Shown: positions 44,024 through 53,254, numbered from the stretch's first letter. The stretch: DNA of 64,000 bases from Terrimicrobium sacchariphilum (GCF_001613545.1 NZ_BDCO01000002.1:3100001-3164000), one strand, 5' to 3'. Notes: generated by a model from the letters alone, not told the origin. Numbers and translations: made by a program.

Positions 44024-44938
44024 TCAGAGCCACTGCTGGCGGGTGGTAAAGGCGATGGTGAGCCAGCGGTCGAGGGTGGCATATTGTTCCAGCCCGGCGG
44101 CGATCTCGCTGCGAATGGCGTCGAGTTGCGGGACAGTGCGGTCCCAGTCCTCCGGGACGAGGATGCTGATGTCGATGACGTGGATGCGGCCGGACTTCGC
44201 CGCGTAGGCGCGGTAGTCGACGATGCCGTGGCGTTCCCTGATCCCTGCCATGACCTCGTCGATGCGGCGGGAGGCATCGCGCGGGGCAATGAGAAAGACC
44301 TCCTTCACCGCGCGGCGCAGGATGCCCATGGGAATAGGTGACAGGCCGATGGTGATGACCATGAGGATGGCGGGGTCGGCGTAGGGCTTAAACTCCGCAT
44401 GGCCGATCCAGCCGAGGAACTCCGCCAGGGCAAAGCTGAGGAAGAGCGCGAGCGTGATCGCGCCCGACATGATGCAGCTCTTCATGTCGATGCTGATGAA
44501 CTCGGACTTCAGCACGACGTTGACCTTGCGTTCGTAGAGGTACATGCCAGCGCAAGCGGCGAGCACGACGATGGCATAGACCGAGGCCATGCCGAGTTCG
44601 ACCGTGTTGCCGCCAGAGAGCAGGCTCTTGCAGCTATTGATAAACCCGTAGATGCAGACGGTGAGCATGATCGCGCCGTTGAGCACGGCGACGAGCGGCT
44701 CGAAATGCCAGAAGCCGTACTGGAAATGCGGCGTGGCATTGCGCGTCACCAGCCGCGAGACAAAAAGCACGAGCACACACATGGCGACATCGACGATGGA
44801 AAAGATTCCGTCAAAGACGATGGACTGCGATCCGGAGAGAATACCGAAGACGATGCCGAGCAGGGCGACGCATCCGCTCAGGACGATGGAAAACGAGAGG
44901 ACCTTTTGCTCGGAGGGAACGGCGGTTTTTACGGCCAT
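44024..44938 (-). CDS. Cation diffusion facilitator transporter
   Basis: A 304-residue integral membrane CDF-family transporter that exports divalent metals such as zinc, iron or cadmium. Six TM segments are seen in the N-terminal 220 residues. The family metal-site motif is in SIVFDGIFSIVDVAMC (D..D pair), with further acidic residues in LYERKVNVVLKSEFISIDMKSC. A C-terminal cytosolic domain (about 230-304) has an HVIDISILVP strand. The ATG at 44938 gives the usual start; a longer frame runs to 44986. No metalloregulator is adjacent. Confidence 0.85.
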   Translation of the reverse strand: MAVKTAVPSEQKVLSFSIVLSGCVALLGIVFGILSGSQSIVFDGIFSIVDVAMCVLVLFVSRLVTRNATPHFQYGFWHFEPLVAVLNGAIMLTVCIYGFINSCKSLLSGGNTVELGMASVYAIVVLAACAGMYLYERKVNVVLKSEFISIDMKSCIMSGAITLALFLSFALAEFLGWIGHAEFKPYADPAILMVITIGLSPIPMGILRRAVKEVFLIAPRDASRRIDEVMAGIRERHGIVDYRAYAAKSGRIHVIDISILVPEDWDRTVPQLDAIRSEIAAGLEQYATLDRWLTIAFTTRQQWL

Positions 44939-45027
44939 GGCGGAAATTAAAATCAGAAAGCGGGTTAGCTCGCCATCCGATAACACGCACGGCGGGGAGG
45001 CTGCAGATATCGTCGAATATCGCCATG

Positions 45028-45409
45028 AAGCCGCACTTATCCACTCGGGGCCAGGACAGAAGGCAAAATCAACTCCTTTCGCTCAATCACCGCAGCCCGG
45101 GAGACCAAGGTTTATTATTTCAATGTCACGTGGCGGAATGAACTCGACGGAAAACTGTATCAAAAGGACTTTTCCGCAGCAGGCGCGTTGTGGCCCGATG
45201 GGCCGCCCCGACAAACGATCACGGTGACTTACGATGCGAGTCGGCCACGAGATTCCTGGGTCGGGATGCGAAGCCTGCCAGATATCGAGCACATCGTGAT
45301 CGCGTCCGTCATTACAGTCCTCGGCGTCGTCGCGCTCATCGCGATGCATTTTATTGCCCGGTACATCCTGCGCCGGCTGGAGCTCTCGGAGAAGCGCCGT
45401 CTCACGTGA
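45028..45409 (+). pseudogene. 5'-truncated membrane protein remnant (DUF3592-like)
   Basis: The frame is open from an in-frame TGA just before 45028 to the TGA at 45409 and codes for convincing protein: ETKVYYFNVTWRNELDGKLY, PPRQTITVTYDASRPRDSWV and a final TM helix (HIVIASVITVLGVVALIAMHF). No ATG, GTG or TTG occurs before residue 50 or so of this stretch (first TTG at 45188), so the N-terminal half is missing. It resembles the second half of DUF3592-type proteins; the identification is tentative. Confidence 0.45.
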
Positions 45410-45513
45410 GACTCTGCGATCGTTATGCGCCTGATGACACATGTGCGACCGCAGGGATATCCGCGCGAAGCTTGTCGGGACCTGCCTCGCGACACATAGT
45501 CGCAACCCAAGCC

Positions 45514-46008
45514 ATGACCATTCACTGCCAGATCACGGAAGAGGACTACATCCGCGCCCAATACCTGCACGTGCGCCCGCGCCCGGTCTTCCTCGCCGCT
45601 GGCGTGCTCATGGTGGTGGCGGCGCTCACGATCATCGTGCTGAAGCTCTTCGTTTACCCCTCGACCACGTCGCAACCTGCGCCGTATGTGCTGTTTGCCG
45701 TGCTCGTGTACCTCGCGCTGCGGTTTTTTGTCATCATGCCAATGAGCGCAAAACGCATCTACCGCGAGCAGAAGACGCTGCACGACCCGTACGAGGTAGA
45801 GATCACGGAAGAAACAATACGCTTCGCCAGCCGTCATGGCGGCTCGAGCGCGGCGTGGCGGCAATTGCACAAGTACAAGGTCGGAAAGGATTTCATCCTC
45901 CTTTATCCCTCGCGGGAGACCTTTCACATGTTTCCCCGGCGGTGGTTCAGCGACGAACAGTTCACAGAGTTTCAGGGCATCCTCGCGCGGCACTTGAAGC
46001 GCGGCTAG
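45514..46008 (+). CDS. YcxB-like protein
   Basis: A 164-residue membrane protein. Residues 1-25 (TIHCQITEEDYIRAQYLHVR) lead to two TM segments (about 28-48 and 60-80) and a cytosolic YcxB-like domain (about 85-164) with HDPYEVEITEETIRFAS and LLYPSRETFHMFPRRWF. Family members are of unknown function. The ATG at 45514 is preferred over the longer frame. It lies just after the truncated remnant, on the same strand. Confidence 0.75.
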   Translation: MTIHCQITEEDYIRAQYLHVRPRPVFLAAGVLMVVAALTIIVLKLFVYPSTTSQPAPYVLFAVLVYLALRFFVIMPMSAKRIYREQKTLHDPYEVEITEETIRFASRHGGSSAAWRQLHKYKVGKDFILLYPSRETFHMFPRRWFSDEQFTEFQGILARHLKRG

Positions 46009-46090
46009 CATTTGTAAACTTCCAAAAGCAGGGCGCCTTTCACTAAGCTTCGCTGCGAGGCTCCCCACCGAGCCCGCACCGCGAAAAGCC

Positions 46091-46579
46091 ATGCCCCCCG
46101 CCCTTGCGATCATCCCGATCTTTACTCTGCTTTTTTTGCTGTGGGGGGTCTTTCGCTTTGGCATCTTCGTGGCGGAGCGGATGGGCGGGGCGATGGTGCC
46201 GCCGGATGTTTACCCGATCTGCACGTGGATGCTGCGCATCGTGCTGATATTTACCGCCGGGGTGGTTTTCCTCATCGCCGTTCCGGGTATGATCTCTGCC
46301 GTGGGTATGGGCGACGCCTTCGGCGGAACTCACTCCTACGGGATAACCGCAGCCATTCTTTCAATTGGGATTTACGCCTTCGCCACCATGATCCTGAATG
46401 CGCCCTATTTCCCCCTGCGGTGGAGCATCCGGGCGTATGGACCGGTGCATCTCGTGCTGCTGCCGATCGTCATGAATTTCCGGGAATTCGCGGGGGCGTT
46501 CCTTATCCCGCTGGCACTGTATTCCTTTCTCTGGCGGCTCTGTCTTGCGGACCGGCAGAAGATCCCGGCGCCGATGTAG
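46091..46579 (+). CDS. Integral membrane protein, unknown
   Basis: A 162-residue protein with four TM segments (about 4-24, 48-68, 85-103 and 120-150), separated by short polar loops. No catalytic motif or family is recognised. It is on the same strand as the YcxB gene, 82 bp downstream. Confidence 0.6.
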   Translation: MPPALAIIPIFTLLFLLWGVFRFGIFVAERMGGAMVPPDVYPICTWMLRIVLIFTAGVVFLIAVPGMISAVGMGDAFGGTHSYGITAAILSIGIYAFATMILNAPYFPLRWSIRAYGPVHLVLLPIVMNFREFAGAFLIPLALYSFLWRLCLADRQKIPAPM

Positions 46580-46589
46580 GAAATCCGCG

Positions 46590-46829
46590 TCAGAACCCCG
46601 AGCTCGAGCGGGACGACCTGCCGGAAACGACGTTGTAAATCCAGATGGCCGCGTAGAGGAGGAGGTTGGCCCCGAGCATGCCGAGGAAACTCAGCGGGGT
46701 GAAATACGTCACGCCGAGGGAGAGCAGCACGCTGACCGTGCCGAGCAGCCAGCCTTTGTTGTGATATTCGTTATTCCCGACATAGACGAAGATCGAGGCG
46801 AAGGCGACGATGGCAGCAATACCGAGCAT
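46590..46829 (-). CDS. Small membrane protein
   Basis: A 79-residue protein with three short hydrophobic segments (about 3-20, 28-43 and 48-65) and a serine-rich tail (SGRSSRSSSGF). It is convergent with the 46091 gene. No family is recognised. Confidence 0.55.
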   Translation of the reverse strand: MLGIAAIVAFASIFVYVGNNEYHNKGWLLGTVSVLLSLGVTYFTPLSFLGMLGANLLLYAAIWIYNVVSGRSSRSSSGF

Positions 46830-47143
46830 AAGATATAAATAAGCTTAGCGGACGAGACGACACTCGAAAATCCGCACCTCACTGTCAAGCGAGACATCCG
46901 CCGCCCCCAGCCAGCATTGACTCGTATCGATCGGATTCTTAAGCTTCCCGGAGGTCTTCAGCATCGTTATACGCGCGCACTTCTTTTCGGCATCGTTCTC
47001 TTTGGGATCACTTGCTCCCGGGCGGACACGGTCACCTCTCCGAGTATCGTCGCTTATGCTGACACCAAGCGGAAAGCAATCGTGATCGACAAGATAAAAC
47101 CGGTATGCCCCGAGCATCTCGCGGGCAGGGCAGGCAGCCAATC
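46830..47143. other. Intergenic region without a confident gene
   Basis: Short frames exist on both strands (for example a 105-codon plus-strand frame starting MTRIDRILKLPGG with a possible signal-like GIVLFGITCSRA), but they overlap each other and the isomerase gene and lack clear support. No repeat or hairpin stands out. Confidence 0.4.
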
Positions 47144-47911
47144 TCACCTGTCCGTGGTGCGGCGGCAGTCGGCGAAGGCTTCGGCGAGGGAGGTCTTTAC
47201 GTCGCCCGAGGGGATGAACTCGTGGCCGATGTAACCGGTGAAGCCAGTCTGCTGGATGGCGCGATAGATGGGAGGGTAGTGAATCTCCTGGCTCGCATCG
47301 GGCTGGCTACGACCCGGGTTGCCCGCCGTGTGGTAGTGGGCAAAATGGCGGTGGTGTTCCCCGATGGTGCGGATGAGATCTCCCTCCATGACCTGCATAT
47401 GGTAGATGTCGTAGAGGAGCGCCACAGCGGATGAGTCAACACGGCGGCAAACCTCGACGCCCCAGTCGGTGCGGTCGCATTCGTACCCAGCGTGGTCGAC
47501 CTTGCTGTTGAGCAGTTCGATGGCGAGCGTCACTCCGGCATCGGCAGCCTCGGGGGCGAGGCGGGTGAGGATCTCGGCGGTGGCGTCAATGCCGCACACG
47601 CCGGGCTGGCGGTTGCCGGAGAAGCAGATGAGGACAGGGATCTGCCACTTTGCGGCCTTGGCGATGTTGGCGCGAAGCTCAGCCTCGATGCGGGCGTGGT
47701 TTTCGCGAAGGTTCATTCCAGACTCGATGGAGGCGTGACCGCCGACGGCGGCAATGCGGAGCCCCTGGTTCACGACCTCGGGCCAGAGGTCCTCTTCGAT
47801 GAGGTCGACGCCCTCGTAGCCGATATCACGCGCGGTGCGCAGGAGCGTAGCGGGATCGAGTCCCCGGTTGGCGAAGCACCACCAGGAGAAGGATTGCTTG
47901 AGCGGGTTCAT
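47144..47911 (-). CDS. Hydroxypyruvate isomerase-like TIM-barrel sugar isomerase
   Basis: A 255-residue cytosolic xylose-isomerase-like TIM barrel. The start is MNPLKQSFSWWCFA. Metal/active-site segments are IELLNSK, LLYDIYHMQVMEGD and GYIGHEFIPSGDVKTSL. The closest match by motif is hydroxypyruvate isomerase (Hyi) and related epimerases; the exact substrate is not certain. It lies 16 bp after the MDR dehydrogenase on the same strand, so the two form a small carbohydrate operon controlled by the divergent AraC gene at 49072. Confidence 0.85.
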   Translation of the reverse strand: MNPLKQSFSWWCFANRGLDPATLLRTARDIGYEGVDLIEEDLWPEVVNQGLRIAAVGGHASIESGMNLRENHARIEAELRANIAKAAKWQIPVLICFSGNRQPGVCGIDATAEILTRLAPEAADAGVTLAIELLNSKVDHAGYECDRTDWGVEVCRRVDSSAVALLYDIYHMQVMEGDLIRTIGEHHRHFAHYHTAGNPGRSQPDASQEIHYPPIYRAIQQTGFTGYIGHEFIPSGDVKTSLAEAFADCRRTTDR

Positions 47912-47927
47912 GGGATGTTTCCTTTTG

Positions 47928-48941
47928 TTAGCGGGCGGACCAGTCGAAGACGATGCCCATGGTGCGGGCGCGGGCGCGGTTGGCGACGGCATAGGCCTCC
48001 TCGCACTGGGCGGGAGTGAAGCGGTGGGTGTTGAGGCCGTCGAGCGGGAATCGCCCGGTTGCGGCCAGGGTGAAGAAAAGCTCGGTGATGGACTGGTTGT
48101 TCCAGGCGGTGGTGTTGTGGCCATCGTGTGCGCCGACGATGGTGAGGCCGCGCATGATGACATCGGATGTGAGCGTCTGGCTGCCGGGCTGGCCGGTGTC
48201 GCCGAGGACGACGACCGTGCCGCGATCCGCCGCAAGGCTGAGGGCGGCGGAAAAGACGGCGGCGTTGCCGGTTGAGTCAATGACGACGCGCGGGAGATGT
48301 CCCCCGCACGCAGCGACTACGGCGTCCTTTGCCTCCGCGATGGGGCCGACAATGGTGGCAGAGGCCCCGCCCGCAGAGGCGAGGGCCATGCGATCCGGCA
48401 CGGCGTCGGCCACGATGATCGAGGCGCACCCGGCTGCCCGCGCCCAGCGGGTGGACATCTGGCCGATGGGACCAGCTCCGATGATGAGCACGCTGTCGCC
48501 GAGCGTGTAGCGGGCGACGGAGGCTCCGTGAAAGGCAATCTTGGCCAGGGAAAACCACACGGCCTCGTCCCAGTCGAGGACAGCGGGAATCGGGAAACAC
48601 TCGGAGGCTTTGGCATTCACGGCGGAGGCGTGGCCGGTGCGGCTCGCGACGCGGTCGCCGGGCTGAAGTGCAGTCACCTCGGAACCCACGGCCTCGACGA
48701 CACCGACGGCGGTGTAGCCGGGATAGAACGGGTACTTTACCCAGCGGTCCCAATGCGTGCCGGGGTCGAAGTGGCGGTTGAAGACGATGTTCTCCGTGCC
48801 CGTGCTCATGAGCGTGCGCTCGATGCGGAGCCGCACCTCGGCGGGTTTGAGCTCGGGGAGGGTGAAACTTTCCAGTGACACTTGCTGCCTGCCGGTGAAG
48901 ACAAGCCTTGATGGGGAGGCGGAGGTCATGGCTTCATACAT
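47928..48941 (-). CDS. Zinc-type alcohol dehydrogenase-like (MDR) oxidoreductase
   Basis: A 337-residue medium-chain dehydrogenase. The N-terminal GroES-like domain has YPFYPGYTAVGVVEAVGSEV and LQPGDRVASRTGHAS. The Rossmann domain has GAGPIGQMSTRWARAAGCASIIVADAV. The usual catalytic zinc cysteine near residue 45 is replaced (TLMSTGTENIVFNRHFDPG), as in BchC-like bi-domain dehydrogenases. It probably oxidises a sugar or polyol. First gene of the two-gene operon with the isomerase. Confidence 0.83.
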   Translation of the reverse strand: MYEAMTSASPSRLVFTGRQQVSLESFTLPELKPAEVRLRIERTLMSTGTENIVFNRHFDPGTHWDRWVKYPFYPGYTAVGVVEAVGSEVTALQPGDRVASRTGHASAVNAKASECFPIPAVLDWDEAVWFSLAKIAFHGASVARYTLGDSVLIIGAGPIGQMSTRWARAAGCASIIVADAVPDRMALASAGGASATIVGPIAEAKDAVVAACGGHLPRVVIDSTGNAAVFSAALSLAADRGTVVVLGDTGQPGSQTLTSDVIMRGLTIVGAHDGHNTTAWNNQSITELFFTLAATGRFPLDGLNTHRFTPAQCEEAYAVANRARARTMGIVFDWSAR

Positions 48942-49071
48942 CGCGCCGGGGGCGGCTGCGGGCGATTGAAATAAGCGGCTTATCTTTGCACTTTTCGGTT
49001 TTTTCCCAGCCTGCCTTCAGGAAATTCCCCTTCCCGCTTGAAAATTCCGGCTCCCGCCAAATGATGACGGC

Positions 49072-49893
49072 ATGGCAAAGGCATCTCATTGGGCGAAATT
49101 TCTGGAGCGTCAGGCGGCACGGCCGCCGCTGGTGTTCGTGCACGGGATGCGTCACGCCACGCCGGTGCAACCGCGGTGCCCGATCCACGCCCATGCGGAG
49201 CTGGAGATCGTCTATCACCCGGTCGGGTGCGGCGCAACGACGGTCGATGGCTGCACGGTGGAGTTTGGCGAGGGCAGCGCGATGATTCATCCCCCGAGGC
49301 AGGAGCACGATCAGATCATGGAGACGGAGGGCGAGGATCTGTGCGTGAAAATCGCCGCCCCGCGCGGCGGCCCCGCCTTTCCCAGGGAGTGCCTGTTTGT
49401 GCCGCATATTGACGATCCCGCATTGATCGAGGACCTGCGGCTGCTGGCGGGCGTGGGGGCGGCGCTACAGCCCGCCGGGCAGGCGCTGTGCAACTTGCGG
49501 GCGACGACCGCGCTGCTCTCGCTGGTGGAGCTGGCCTGCCGGAACCGGGACCATGAGCAGGCCAGCCGCGCCGAGCGGTGCGTGACCCAGGCGGAGGAGT
49601 ACCTGCGCGAGCGCTTTGCCACCGTGGAGTCGCTGCGCGAGGTGGCGGAGGCGGTGGGCCTGAGCACGGATTACCTGCGGCATGAGTTTCGCAGGCAGCG
49701 CGGGTGCAGCCTCATCGACTATGTGACGACGCTACGGGTAGACCGGGCAAGGACGCTGCTGGTTCACTCTCGCCTGCCGCTCAAGCAGATCGCCACGCTC
49801 TGCGGGTTTCGCGACGAGTATTACTTCTCCCGGGTCTTTCAGCGGCGCACGCTGACGACTCCCGCGCGATACAGAGCCAAAGCCGGTGCGTGA
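49072..49893 (+). CDS. AraC-family transcriptional regulator with cupin domain
   Basis: A 273-residue regulator. The N-terminal cupin-like sensing domain (about 30-110) has CPIHAHAELEIVYHPVG and FGEGSAMIHPPRQEHDQIM. The C-terminal AraC DNA-binding domain (about 175-273) has two helix-turn-helix motifs: SLREVAEAVGLSTDYLRHEFRRQRG and LKQIATLCGFRDEYYFSRVFQRR. It is divergent from the MDR/isomerase operon and probably controls it in response to a sugar. The shared region 48942-49071 holds the promoters. Confidence 0.88.
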   Translation: MAKASHWAKFLERQAARPPLVFVHGMRHATPVQPRCPIHAHAELEIVYHPVGCGATTVDGCTVEFGEGSAMIHPPRQEHDQIMETEGEDLCVKIAAPRGGPAFPRECLFVPHIDDPALIEDLRLLAGVGAALQPAGQALCNLRATTALLSLVELACRNRDHEQASRAERCVTQAEEYLRERFATVESLREVAEAVGLSTDYLRHEFRRQRGCSLIDYVTTLRVDRARTLLVHSRLPLKQIATLCGFRDEYYFSRVFQRRTLTTPARYRAKAGA

Positions 49894-49977
49894 CCCTGAC
49901 CATACGGTGCGGCCCGGAGAAAACAGGCCGGGATACGTCTTGCAGGCGCGCGCGGACACGTGGTTAATCTTTCGTTC

Positions 49978-50451
49978 ATGAGTCACGCCTATATCCTCTG
50001 GATCGCGACGTTTGCCTACGCCCTGCATGTCGTGGAGGAGTACACCTTTGACTGGAAAGGCTGGGCTGAGCACGTGCTGAAATTGCCGGTGAACTGGGTG
50101 CACTTTGCCATTGTGAATGGCGTGGTGGTGGTGCTGGGTATCTCCTGCTCCCAGGTGGCGTGGTCGCTCCCGGCGTATTCACTAGGATTGCCCGCACTGA
50201 TGCTGATCAACGCAACCTTTTTCCACGTACTGCCCTTCCTGACGACGCGCGGGCGGTTTTCCCCGGGTCTGGGCACGGCGGTGCTGCTCTTTTATCCGAT
50301 CGCGCTCTGGGCCTACTATGGCGCGTATCTCGACGGGGTGCTGACGACTCCGACGCTCATTTTATCCTTCGTTGTTGGCGCGCTCCTGATGGCCTCGCCC
50401 ATCGTGATGCTCAAGCTCCGGCTCCTGCCGTATTTTAATCAAAACAGGTAA
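49978..50451 (+). CDS. HXXEE-domain membrane protein
   Basis: A 157-residue integral membrane protein. The start MSHAYILWIATFAYALHVVE includes the HXXEE signature (HVVEE) in the first TM segment. Four further TM helices and a second conserved histidine segment (NATFFHVLPFL) follow. The function of the family is unknown. The ATG at 49978 is preferred over 49960. Confidence 0.75.
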   Translation: MSHAYILWIATFAYALHVVEEYTFDWKGWAEHVLKLPVNWVHFAIVNGVVVVLGISCSQVAWSLPAYSLGLPALMLINATFFHVLPFLTTRGRFSPGLGTAVLLFYPIALWAYYGAYLDGVLTTPTLILSFVVGALLMASPIVMLKLRLLPYFNQNR

Positions 50452-50778
50452 GTTTTCAGGGGTTCCGTTTTCAGACAGCGCACGAGCGGCGGTTCGTTGC
50501 GGGGGAAACTGATCGACTCCCGGCCTGCGAACGCCTGGCCGGGACTGAAGGGCTGAGACAGCGCCTTGCCTCAACGTGTCATTGAACCGGTTTCCCGTGC
50601 GGCGGGAGCGGCGATGGAGGAAGACGAGGGAGACGAGATCGAGGAGCAGAGCCCAAGTGGAGGGCCAGGAACCGGCGGTGAGGCTTGTCATGCCTTTCCT
50701 AAGGGGGGGCCAAAATGGCGCTATTCCCTCATGGTGAGAGGAATTCGAGGTGTCCGTCTTTTCTGGGAGCGGCGCGTA
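50452..50778. repeat. Intergenic region with a TTTTCAG-GGTTC repeat copy
   Basis: No convincing gene. Bases 50452-50484 (GTTTTCAGGGGTTCCGTTTT then CAGACAGCGCAC) match the left arm of the element at 53053-53079 (TAGTTTTCAGTGGTTCAG then TTGTCAGAC), so both belong to one repeat family. A short frame at 50566-50787 is probably spurious. Confidence 0.55.
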
Positions 50779-51069
50779 TTAGTTTGAGGAAATCGCCGCT
50801 CTTTTCCGGATGGACCGCAGGGCGACCACTCCCGCCGCCAGACAGATGCCGCCCGGCAGGACCAGAGCGAAGCCGGAGAGCAAAACCGCCCAGACATCCG
50901 AGCCGACGACCCGGAGGGTGTAAAACATGTCGTCCGCCGACCGGCTATACAGGAAAAGAGCCTGCACCAGATCGATCAGGCGCGAACCGCCGAAAACGAC
51001 GATGACGCCCAGCCCGGCAACGATTAACAGGACGGCCGGGACCATAAGCAGCTTGGCGGAGGTTTTCAT
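50779..51069 (-). CDS. Small membrane protein
   Basis: A 96-residue protein with an N-terminal TM (about 6-27), an intermediate loop (SRLIDLVQALFLYSRSADDM), and a second TM (about 55-83) followed by a basic tail. No family is recognised. It lies downstream of the large beta-repeat gene on the same strand, separated by the terminator at 51097-51128. Confidence 0.6.
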   Translation of the reverse strand: MKTSAKLLMVPAVLLIVAGLGVIVVFGGSRLIDLVQALFLYSRSADDMFYTLRVVGSDVWAVLLSGFALVLPGGICLAAGVVALRSIRKRAAISSN

Positions 51070-51096
51070 CAGGAGGAGACTGCCTGGAAACTTAAC

Positions 51097-51128
51097 AAAA
51101 AAGGGAACAGCGGTTCAAGCCGTTCCCC
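51097..51128 (-). terminator. Rho-independent terminator after the beta-repeat PEP-CTERM gene
   Basis: On the minus strand GGGAAC and GTTCCC pair with an inner GG/CC and a small bulge, followed by TTTTTTG. It lies 29 bp downstream of the stop at 51157. Confidence 0.8.
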
Positions 51129-51156
51129 TCTTTTCCTTCCCCCTCTGCGGGGAATA

Positions 51157-52956
51157 TCAGCCGCGCACGGAGGCGCGGTAGCGGGCGCGACGCCAGAGGA
51201 CCATCGCGCAGAGTCCACCCAGGCCGAAAAGCACGGCGCTGGAGGGTTCCGGCACGGCGGTCAGCGTGAGCGAGATGACGCCGAGAGTCGAGTAGTCCCA
51301 AGTGGCGTTGTACCCGGTCAGGCCGGAGCCGAGGGTAAAGTTGGACGTGGCCTGGGTAAAGCCCGCGTCGGTAAGCGTCGTCCCGGCATTCGAGTAGAAG
51401 CGGAAGAGGTCATACGTCCCGGCGAGTGCGCCGGAGAAGTTGAGCACGACACCGCCGCTGTCACGCAGGAAGTCGGATGCGCCAGCGTAGGTGTAGAATC
51501 GCAGCGTGTCGTTGGCATCGCCCGCGCCGAGATTGAAGCTGAAGGATGAGCCCGCCTGCATGTCGAGGATGGCGCCGGTGCTATTGGCGCCGTTCAGCGT
51601 CAGGGTGCCGATGCCGCCGTTGATCTCCGAGTCGCCCGGGGCGATGACGCCGCCGGAGCCGATGGTGTGCGAGGCCGCGGTGCCGAGGGCGGAGTAGCCG
51701 TTGCCCCCAAGAGTGGCGTTGGTCACGGTCACATTACCCACGCCGAGGCCGGTTCCGGAGGTGTTGTTAATAAGGAGCGTACCGCTGGAGATGGTGGTGC
51801 CGCCGGTGTAGTCATTGGTCGTGCCACTAAGGCGAAGCAGGCCGCTGGTAGTTTTTGCGACAGCAATGTAGCGGTCTGTGCCCAGATCATAAATCCGCCC
51901 GCTGAAACGACCTGCCTGAATCGTCGCCGTCGAGGTGCCGCCGGAGTAGGCACGGGTAAGGTAACCTCCGCCACCCGTGCCATCCTGCAAATTGCCAAAC
52001 GTCTGGTTATTCACGAGGCGAATGGATGCACCGGAAGCGATATAGACCGTGCTGGCGACCGGGATGCGATTATCGCCATTGATGAACAGGATGCCTTGAT
52101 TGACCGTAGTGCTTCCGGTGTAGGTATTGGCTCCGCTCAAGTTCCAGGAGGCCGAGCCATTTTTCACCAGCGAGGTGGCGCCGCCCGAGCCATCGCCGAT
52201 CACCATGCTCGCGCTGGACGTGTTACTTGAGGTGCTGGAACCGGAAAGGGTGATGGTCCTCGCCCCTGAGCCGGTGAAAGTCATCGTGCCGCTATAAGCC
52301 ACATAGCCCTTGTCGGAAGTGGCCAGGTCAAATATCGCCCCGGAGGTGCCGACCACCCAACTTTTGCTTACAGCACTATATCCGGTGGTTCCGACGAAGC
52401 GCAGGCTGCCGCCGCCAAAAGTCACTGCTCCGGAAGAGAGATTTCCCGCAACCGAAAAACTAACTGTACCGGCGTTAAGCTTGAGTCCCCCCGTAAATGT
52501 ATTCGTACCGCTGAGGGTGAGGACGCCGGAGCCTTCCTTGGTCAGGCCCGTGGTTCCCGCGATGGCGGAAGCGATCTCGGCGTTGGCGTTTGTCGTGATC
52601 GTCGGGGTGGAGCCGCCGAGGGTGAGCGTGCCGCCACTGAGCAGATAGGAGCCGGAGGTGGCGGGGTTGAAGGTAATGCCGCCCGCGGTGATCGTGCCGA
52701 CCGTGACCGTGCCCGCCGCGCCATTGCTGCTGCCGAAAACGGCGGTGTTGTTCCCTGCATTATCCCAGATGGAGTCGACCGAGCCGTTGCTCCAGAGCGC
52801 GGTGGAGGTGTCCCACGCGCCAGCGCCGTCGACGGGGGCATTTGGATTCAGCCCGCTGCTGTCCCAGGTTAATGAGTCCGCTCGCAACGCGGAGGAGAGC
52901 GCAGCGAAGGCTAATAGCCCGCATACGTAAAAACGGCTTGAGGTGGGGAGGTGCAT
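51157..52956 (-). CDS. Autotransporter-associated beta-strand repeat PEP-CTERM protein
   Basis: A 599-residue exported protein. The signal peptide (about 1-26) is followed by repeats of the pattern LTLSGTNTFTGGLKLNAGTVSF, NLSGANTYTGSTTVNQGILFING and LRLSGTTNDYTGGTTISSGTLLI, which form a parallel beta-helix of the autotransporter-associated type. The C-terminal part has TLTLNGANSTGAILDMQAGSS and a PEP-CTERM tail AVPEPSSAVLFGLGGLCAMV then LWRRARYR. It probably coats the cell or binds polysaccharide. A strong terminator follows; no operon partner. Confidence 0.88.
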   Translation of the reverse strand: MHLPTSSRFYVCGLLAFAALSSALRADSLTWDSSGLNPNAPVDGAGAWDTSTALWSNGSVDSIWDNAGNNTAVFGSSNGAAGTVTVGTITAGGITFNPATSGSYLLSGGTLTLGGSTPTITTNANAEIASAIAGTTGLTKEGSGVLTLSGTNTFTGGLKLNAGTVSFSVAGNLSSGAVTFGGGSLRFVGTTGYSAVSKSWVVGTSGAIFDLATSDKGYVAYSGTMTFTGSGARTITLSGSSTSSNTSSASMVIGDGSGGATSLVKNGSASWNLSGANTYTGSTTVNQGILFINGDNRIPVASTVYIASGASIRLVNNQTFGNLQDGTGGGGYLTRAYSGGTSTATIQAGRFSGRIYDLGTDRYIAVAKTTSGLLRLSGTTNDYTGGTTISSGTLLINNTSGTGLGVGNVTVTNATLGGNGYSALGTAASHTIGSGGVIAPGDSEINGGIGTLTLNGANSTGAILDMQAGSSFSFNLGAGDANDTLRFYTYAGASDFLRDSGGVVLNFSGALAGTYDLFRFYSNAGTTLTDAGFTQATSNFTLGSGLTGYNATWDYSTLGVISLTLTAVPEPSSAVLFGLGGLCAMVLWRRARYRASVRG

Positions 52957-53254
52957 GACCCAAGGCTAGGATCACGAAACCGGTTGGCAACGCGGAGTCC
53001 ATTCTACCTGATGAATTTTGATTCCTCCCCGGTTTTCCGGGGAGGAGACTGCTAGTTTTCAGTGGTTCAGTTGTCAGACTGTGCGTGGATCAGGGCGCGT
53101 CGAAAACTGCTCGCGCAGTTTCATAGAGACAGAATAACTATCAGCAGAAGGCGGAGGAGCATCCCTGAGAGCAGATCGTCGCCAAACCGGCGCAGGACGG
53201 CCTTTCCGCTCCGTCTGAAAACTGAACCACTGGAAACTAAAACTCCCGCCCGTC
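52957..53254. other. Intergenic region carrying an inverted-repeat element
   Basis: No gene. It holds the inverted-repeat element 53053-53240 and the upstream region of the beta-repeat gene. Confidence 0.6.
53053..53240. mobile_element. Small inverted-repeat element (about 188 bp)
   Basis: The left arm TAGTTTTCAGTGGTTCAGTT (53053-) and the right arm, whose reverse complement is TAGTTTCCAGTGGTTCAGTT (ending at 53240), match at about 25 of 27 positions. The interior codes nothing. No target duplication is visible. A related half-copy lies at 50452, so this is a dispersed non-autonomous family. Confidence 0.6.
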
